The notes beneath the pieces were generated by a model. It was not told the origin of the DNA and ran no database searches. It was given only the letters and a program-made list of their open reading frames with translations. From Bacteroidota bacterium (GTDB lineage: Bacteria > Bacteroidota > Ignavibacteria > Ignavibacteriales > Melioribacteraceae), in the NCBI GenBank assembly GCA_018818065.1, contig JAHISV010000012.1, positions 248,001-312,000 of the forward strand: a stretch of DNA of 64,000 bases. The letters run 5' to 3'. The translations under genes and the position numbers were made by a program. Shown piece after piece: positions 61,501 to 64,000 of this stretch; within the stretch, counting starts at the first letter, position 1, and the number at the start of each line of letters is the position of its first letter.

Positions 61501-63286
61501 AATAACAGAATCCCTGAATACCATGTTCTTTTGCCAAATCAATTTGCTGCTTTCGAATTTCATCAGATCTCAAATCGTAATAGTTATCATTAAGGGGCAC
61601 ATTCGGTTGAAAATGAGTTGGGTAAAGCGGTGTTGCCTTTTTAACATTTGTCCATTCAGTAAAGCCTTTTCCCCAAGCCTTGTCATTTTCAGGTATCGGG
61701 TGAAATTGAGGAAGATAAATTGCAATTACTCGCACAGATGATTTATTAGTACTTTTTTCCCTGTCTTGGAATTTTTCGAAATCTACTCCAGATAATTCGT
61801 TGTTGTTTATTTCGCTCCTCCAAAAATCAAGAACTTCTGACCAACTCTGCAACTCACTTCTTTCAGCAATTTCATTGTTTTCTTCATCAACATGAAAAAT
61901 GGTTTTTTCTAAAAATTTTGTTGTGTGTGATAAAGAATCAATTTCATTATACATTTTTAATATATTTTCATATAACACTTGCTCAGATTGCTTTTCCATC
62001 AAATTTGAACGGATATCTTGGGCTACTGCAAGACAAAGCTGTGGATTATTTATAAAATGTTGTATCTTCTCATAAAACTCATTTTCAGTCATTTCCTTGC
62101 CAAAGTGCTTACTATAAAGTTTAGATTGAGATAGCATATAACTTCTAAATACTTTAGACTTTCCATATTTTGGGAAAGGACAACTTAAACCATTAATTGG
62201 GGCTTGAAGTTGTACACCTAATGAAGGTTGCGGCATGGCTTCAAGACAAATGTCAGACGCTAAATAGAAAATTTTAAGATCAGGAGTAGGCGGATAGATA
62301 AACACTCTTTCAGATTTGTTAAAGCTCTGAACAAGAACGTCATTTTCAGATAAACCGACTATTATAAAGACTACTTCCAAATTCTTTTGAAGTATATTCT
62401 CGGCTATTTCGAAAAAATTATATTCCGAATTTGGTATTAATTTTTCTCTTGTGGCAACTGTTAAGATTATCGTTTTATTTGTATCAATTCTAAGAATCTC
62501 ACGAGCTTGTCTTTTTTGATCAACTTCCAAATGAGTCTCTATATTATCGGATTGTGTAAAGTGCAAATAAAAAGAATTTTCTATTCTACGATATCTCTCT
62601 GTAAATTTCGTATGAAATTCTGTATGAGAGAACACCATGTCAGTAATTGATTTCCCAAACCAAAACCAAGAATGGGCATGATTCTCAACTATTACTGGAA
62701 TTGTACCTGCATTCGCAAAAGCTAAAGTAGGAATTACGTCAAAAGGATGATGATACAAAATAATTCTCTTAAAACGCTTTGATATGATTTTTAATGCATA
62801 TGCCCTATCTAGTGGTGAATTATAACTAAAAAGTGAAAGAATTTTCGCATATTCATCAACTCCTTCTTTAAACCATATTGGCACACTCTCAACTTCTCTT
62901 TTTGTTAAAATAAAACCTTGTTTTTTTTCTTTAGACCTTTTTACCATTTGATTTATTACTCTAGTATGCCCTCCTATATTCGCAATTTCGCTGGCAACAT
63001 GAAGAGTACTATTTTCTTTGTGAACTTCAAATAAGTTTTCTATCTCTCGAGATATTCCTTCAACATCAACAAAATTTTCCAATTTTTGGCCATAACCCAA
63101 TAATAGGTTCTCGATTTCTGCATCAAAAAAGCATCCAGGATGATTTCTCCATGCGAATTGACCAATTTTCTCTATTAAGTTTATATTTTGTGTTATTACA
63201 TCCAAATTGCTTGAATTAAAATCAAGTTTTGATTTCATATGCAAATATACAAGCTTATTTCGCTCAAGAAAGTTTTCTGTCGACAT
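55562..63286 (-). CDS. Giant glycan-modifying protein: GT, WbsX, TPR, methyltransferase, WbsX, TPR, B12-binding radical SAM
   Basis: A 2574-residue protein. About 85-440 resembles a GT-B glycosyltransferase (HVASEIANIGGHTRVINQMV, IIVGLSENDVLVQSFN). About 515-865 and 1485-1840 are two WbsX domains (RVIAIYLPQFHPIPENDKAW, GFTEWTNVKKATPLYPTH, FINAWNEWGEGNYLEPDEKN). Between them lie TPR repeats and, at about 1175-1410, a methyltransferase with CPCCEQ and CKNCYS cysteines and QDVMEHIFNPQKAFSEIART. More TPR blocks follow at about 1870-2080, then at 2100-2574 a B12-binding type domain (VILGGIHISLLPESLQD) and a radical SAM domain with CPYKCSFCASE (CxxxCxxC). It starts in a TAATG overlap with the gene before it. 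Substrate unknown; surface glycan or flagellin modification is an inference from neighbours. Confidence 0.9.
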   Translation of the reverse strand: MSTENFLERNKLVYLHMKSKLDFNSSNLDVITQNINLIEKIGQFAWRNHPGCFFDAEIENLLLGYGQKLENFVDVEGISREIENLFEVHKENSTLHVASEIANIGGHTRVINQMVKRSKEKKQGFILTKREVESVPIWFKEGVDEYAKILSLFSYNSPLDRAYALKIISKRFKRIILYHHPFDVIPTLAFANAGTIPVIVENHAHSWFWFGKSITDMVFSHTEFHTKFTERYRRIENSFYLHFTQSDNIETHLEVDQKRQAREILRIDTNKTIILTVATREKLIPNSEYNFFEIAENILQKNLEVVFIIVGLSENDVLVQSFNKSERVFIYPPTPDLKIFYLASDICLEAMPQPSLGVQLQAPINGLSCPFPKYGKSKVFRSYMLSQSKLYSKHFGKEMTENEFYEKIQHFINNPQLCLAVAQDIRSNLMEKQSEQVLYENILKMYNEIDSLSHTTKFLEKTIFHVDEENNEIAERSELQSWSEVLDFWRSEINNNELSGVDFEKFQDREKSTNKSSVRVIAIYLPQFHPIPENDKAWGKGFTEWTNVKKATPLYPTHFQPNVPLNDNYYDLRSDEIRKQQIDLAKEHGIQGFCYYYYWFNGKEVLETPIKKMLKNKELDFPFCICWANENWTKRWDGKDDDIIIPQHHNFEDDYNFIHSLFPYFDDERYITINDKPVVVIYRTELFPDIKKTASIWREETKKAGYRGIYLIRVEGFERNINPADIGFDASMEFAPAWHELGDNLNEKGRLYNDLQDLRVHSYKTMVENMMRRTPPQYKMFRSVTPSWDNTPRKGVNGLVIENSSAENYEYWLTKAINYTDSKREGDEKLVFINAWNEWGEGNYLEPDEKNGYAYLKATANAINNNVAIDNNKSKVDLGNHNDSQNDDMQATINVIDNLVLLKNYFEAYLLLQSLLEENMDLDWIRNSMDDLSKKIEIERETDRWDEAKSQERLLQVEEAINAQQLTEAKNVLIEILNHDPENLDALNNLSVVHILEGEIEFADELIDLVLTINPNDEIALSNLEYLTSNFDNRENEASIDSNVELLQEDTNNNGNKNGDLESKDKEIENLKADLKKISTNLGDYRKNKLLQANELINQKRNDDSVLVLQGLLELFPNDTIAMSMLGQIYFHTADYVKASEYFEKVLELEPGNKLALSVLQDIRGNEDNSECTVPYFSHKGYCPCCEQEVVFESKNSWFRDNLLCKNCYSIPRERALVVTIEKYFPNWKDLRIHESSPSSRRGASLKLKNNVKNYVASYYYPNKPLGEVVNNYLNQDLENQTFSDESFDIVITQDVMEHIFNPQKAFSEIARTLRPGGAHIFTVPIINKHNKTEVWATKGGDGTPLFTKTPEWHGNPIDSKGSPVTMHWGFDIVEFIKESSELETKIEFIDNLDLGIQAEYIEVLVSKKEEIINKSQDISGNEDKTPNTEKKTVVDHEKLFEGVRNKNIPLLSSEIDGIANFYNELVIEDPDRIEMILKRKKSINKSSVRVIAIYLPQFHPIPENDKAWGKGFTEWTNVKKATPLYPTHYQPHVPLNNYYDLRSDEVRKEQIELAKEYGINGFCYYHYWFNGKEVLETPIKKLLANKELDFPFCICWANENWTKRWDGKDDDIIIPQNHSFEDDHNFIHSLFPYFDDERYITINDKPVVVIYRTELFPDIKKTASIWREETKKAGYRGIYLIRVEGFERNINPVEIGFDASMEFAPDWHELGDNLNEKGRLYSNLEGLKVHSYKTMIENMMRRPPPQYKMFRTVTPSWDNTPRKGVNGLIIENSSAENYEYWLTKAINYTDRKREGEEKLVFINAWNEWGEGNYLEPDEKNGYAYLKATANATKNGVTIDTKNTAWDAQINLVQNLVEVQSYCEAYFLLQSILRENPNLEWVKKNLAILYKKIESKRIEDKWNSKKSQEMLLEAEKHIEDQQLSKAKNVLVELLNYDPENLDALNDLSVVHILENKNEFALDLIDIVLFIDPENEIAKGNYDYVMENQQQNNDTMEEDTVQFDENKNKIKKAEKLIENNQMEDARVILNELIENDNSNINALNDLAIIFILTDKLEKAMNMINRVLEIEPKNKIALENYQYIKENYEAANRAEPNDNNSSVVKPILTIGLLLATRHTPGYNSFVPLGIGYLEKYISKSLPEVKVIFAEVLEELIQAKPDIIGISSTTENYHIAINNAIKIKEKLGIPVILGGIHISLLPESLQDCFDLAVIGEGEITLVEVLKLYIRNGSFNKTEMKEIPGLLFKENGALFQTQNRQVVDNLDSLPKPVIDELPFYNSKMVGCIVSARGCPYKCSFCASEKFAHHYRTLSTDLIVDEVEYMIKEKSIRHIVFYDDLLIANKKKVIELISILDKKELLGKCSFSCQVRANLITDEICLLLKKLNVVDVGIGIESFSDKILDYYNKKGVTSEINQRAIDLLNKHGIKVNPSIILGAPIETKEDLLITLRAVYNNIKDSKITSPAWGTLRPYPGTKIWDYAESVGIVSANMDWERFSDWSNFETYLCKQIPKSEFYEIIDEWITKISILAIDRPRVEGNFVIKNPEALSEKIKYFQQKLKKRTVYDLGDELIMEYKD
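57765..58830 (-). repeat. Second copy of an internal direct repeat (WbsX domain 2)
   Basis: About 1.06 kb that is nearly the same as 60690-61745 at nucleotide level. Long stretches are identical, for example the region around 57808-57885 and 60721-60800. Differences are scattered, many at third codon positions. The duplication keeps the reading frame. Confidence 0.85.
60690..61745 (-). repeat. First copy of an internal direct repeat (WbsX domain 1)
   Basis: Partner of the repeat at 57765-58830 and in the same orientation. The DNA similarity drops beyond the WbsX domain, but the protein similarity continues into the TPR blocks that follow each copy, so the original duplicated unit was probably WbsX plus TPR. 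Confidence 0.85.
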
Positions 63287-63468
63287 TACAAAACCCCAAT
63301 ATTTGAAGCTAATTGTGAATTCATTTTCCCTTTAGTCATAAATGCATAATTGTTTTTCTCAGAAAACATTAAAAAAGCTTGTCCTATAAACAGCCCTTCA
63401 ATAGCATTAGAGATAAAATTTTCATGATTATAAGTTACCATCCATATGTTAACAATCATTTCATTCAT
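63286..63468 (-). pseudogene. Truncated family 2 glycosyltransferase stub
   Basis: A 60-residue frame. Residues 1-30 (MIVNIWMVTYNHENFISNAI EG) match the N-terminal strand and helix of family 2 glycosyltransferases, but the DxD region and everything after it are missing. Residues 31-60 (FSEKNNYAFMTKGKMNSQLA) do not fit the family. It looks like a deletion product that joins two unrelated ends. It starts in an ATGA overlap with the ligase gene and ends in a TAATG overlap with the giant gene, so it may still be translated as a coupling frame. Confidence 0.6.
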
Positions 63469-64000
63469 AACCTTATCCTCTTAAATCTTTCAGAAAATTG
63501 TTCCTGGCTTACAATTTCTACGTGAACGGGAATTTTATATTTTTCTAACCTTGCGGCACAATGTTTTTGTATTCTTTTTTTAATATCATAAAGTGATTCA
63601 TCGTTTTCAAGATTAATCCTTGCTCCAACTACCTGCCCCAGAATAGGATTTGTGACTGCCGATATTGTGACATCAATAATATTATCAATTTCCAGTATAA
63701 CAGATTCCACCTCGGCTGGATTTACTTTTTGTCCACCGACATTAATCATTTCACTTTCTCTTCCTAGAATTTTTATCCATTCACCGTCTTGTTCCACTTT
63801 GTCGCCTGTGTTATACCACCCGTCACTATCAATTGGAACTTCAGCATTTAAATAACCCAGTATTGTTGATTCCGCTTTAATAAAAAGAATATTATTAACA
63901 ACCTTTGTCTCGTAACCGCTCCCCCCAACTTTCATCCATAATGAATCGGAGCTTTTGGATTTACTATTCATTACACCAAGTTCTGTTAGACCATAAGTCT
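63465..64000 (-). CDS. ANL-family adenylate-forming ligase, C-terminal part (runs off the right edge)
   Basis: The frame is open to the window edge and reads TYGLTELGVMNSKS from 63998, containing the YGxTE motif of acyl-CoA synthetases and related ligases. Then follow STILGYLNAEVP, DSDGWYNTGDKVEQDGEWIK, GRESEMINVGGQKVNPAEVE and a C-terminal domain with the possible catalytic Lys in FSERFKRIRL. The apparent ATG at 63971 is internal; the true start lies outside. The enzyme would activate a carboxylate as adenylate or CoA ester, perhaps an acyl group for glycan or protein modification. Confidence 0.88.
   Translation of the reverse strand, partial: TYGLTELGVMNSKSKSSDSLWMKVGGSGYETKVVNNILFIKAESTILGYLNAEVPIDSDGWYNTGDKVEQDGEWIKILGRESEMINVGGQKVNPAEVESVILEIDNIIDVTISAVTNPILGQVVGARINLENDESLYDIKKRIQKHCAARLEKYKIPVHVEIVSQEQFSERFKRIRL

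Noticed and set aside
1..64000. tRNA, rRNA, CRISPR arrays, transposases and phage genes
   Set aside because: None was recognised; the repeats seen are internal gene duplications or regulatory palindromes.

Overview
This window is an AT-rich, almost entirely minus-strand flagellar and chemotaxis supercluster, with a flagellin and surface-glycan biosynthesis region at its right edge. The flagellum is of the Gram-negative type, since P-ring (FlgI) and L-ring (FlgH) proteins are present. Strong Shine-Dalgarno sequences are rare, base composition is low in GC, and promoters are of the sigma-54 kind. Together with the gene order this fits a flagellated member of the Bacteroidota/Chlorobiota group, most likely Ignavibacteria. 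That placement is inference from style and gene content, not from a marker gene.

Layout, in transcription order (right to left on the minus strand). 63465-64000: 3' part of an ANL-family ligase gene. 63286-63468: a glycosyltransferase stub. 55562-63286: one gene for a 2574-residue multidomain glycan protein. 51833-55480 and 50038-51597: two further glycosyltransferases with TPR segments. 49791-46142: fliC, fliS, fliD, a FliT-like gene and flgM, started by a sigma-28 promoter. 46018-43918: a FlrB/FlrC-like two-component pair whose regulator has the GAFTGA sigma-54 contact motif. 42039-43925 is the only plus-strand gene, a REC-PAS-PAS-histidine kinase. 41636-34475: chemotaxis operon (HEAT protein, cheR, two cheY, cheZ-like, cheA, cheB, a small unknown). 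34350-22076: flgB, flgC, a small unknown, fliE to fliJ, a MotE-like gene, fliK, flgD, a flagellar-operon gene and flgE, closed by a strong terminator. 21933-12675: fliL to fliR, flhB, flhA, flhF, flhG. 12574-1: a small membrane protein, fliA, two HDOD genes, a degenerate histidine kinase, an unknown membrane protein, flgF, flgG, flgA, flgH, flgI, flgJ, flgN, flgK, flgL and the start of motA.

The main result of reading the non-coding DNA is that four minus-strand operons (chemotaxis, flgB, fliL, fliA) and the divergent plus-strand kinase each start at a sequence of the form TGGYAT-N5-TTG(A/C), which matches sigma-54 -24/-12 promoters. Upstream of each minus-strand promoter lies one copy of an 18-bp palindrome, consensus GTGGYTAATATTARCCAC, at a nearly fixed distance (about 60 bp in three cases, about 92 bp in the fourth). 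These look like enhancer sites for one activator. The best candidate is the NtrC-family regulator encoded at 43918-45309 in the same window. The flagellin gene instead has a sigma-28 promoter, which fits control by fliA and flgM. The inferred cascade is FlrB/FlrC with sigma-54 switching on structure, export and chemotaxis genes plus fliA, and FliA then switching on flagellin.

Other notable items are the giant WbsX/methyltransferase/radical-SAM protein with an internal duplication of about 1 kb, a kinase-like protein whose phospho-acceptor histidine is replaced by glutamate, two tandem HDOD proteins, a structured GC-rich leader before flgE, an L-ring protein without a lipidation cysteine, a CheA without a recognisable P2 domain, and a TPR tail cut off by two in-frame stop codons. 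No rRNA, tRNA, CRISPR array or insertion sequence was seen.
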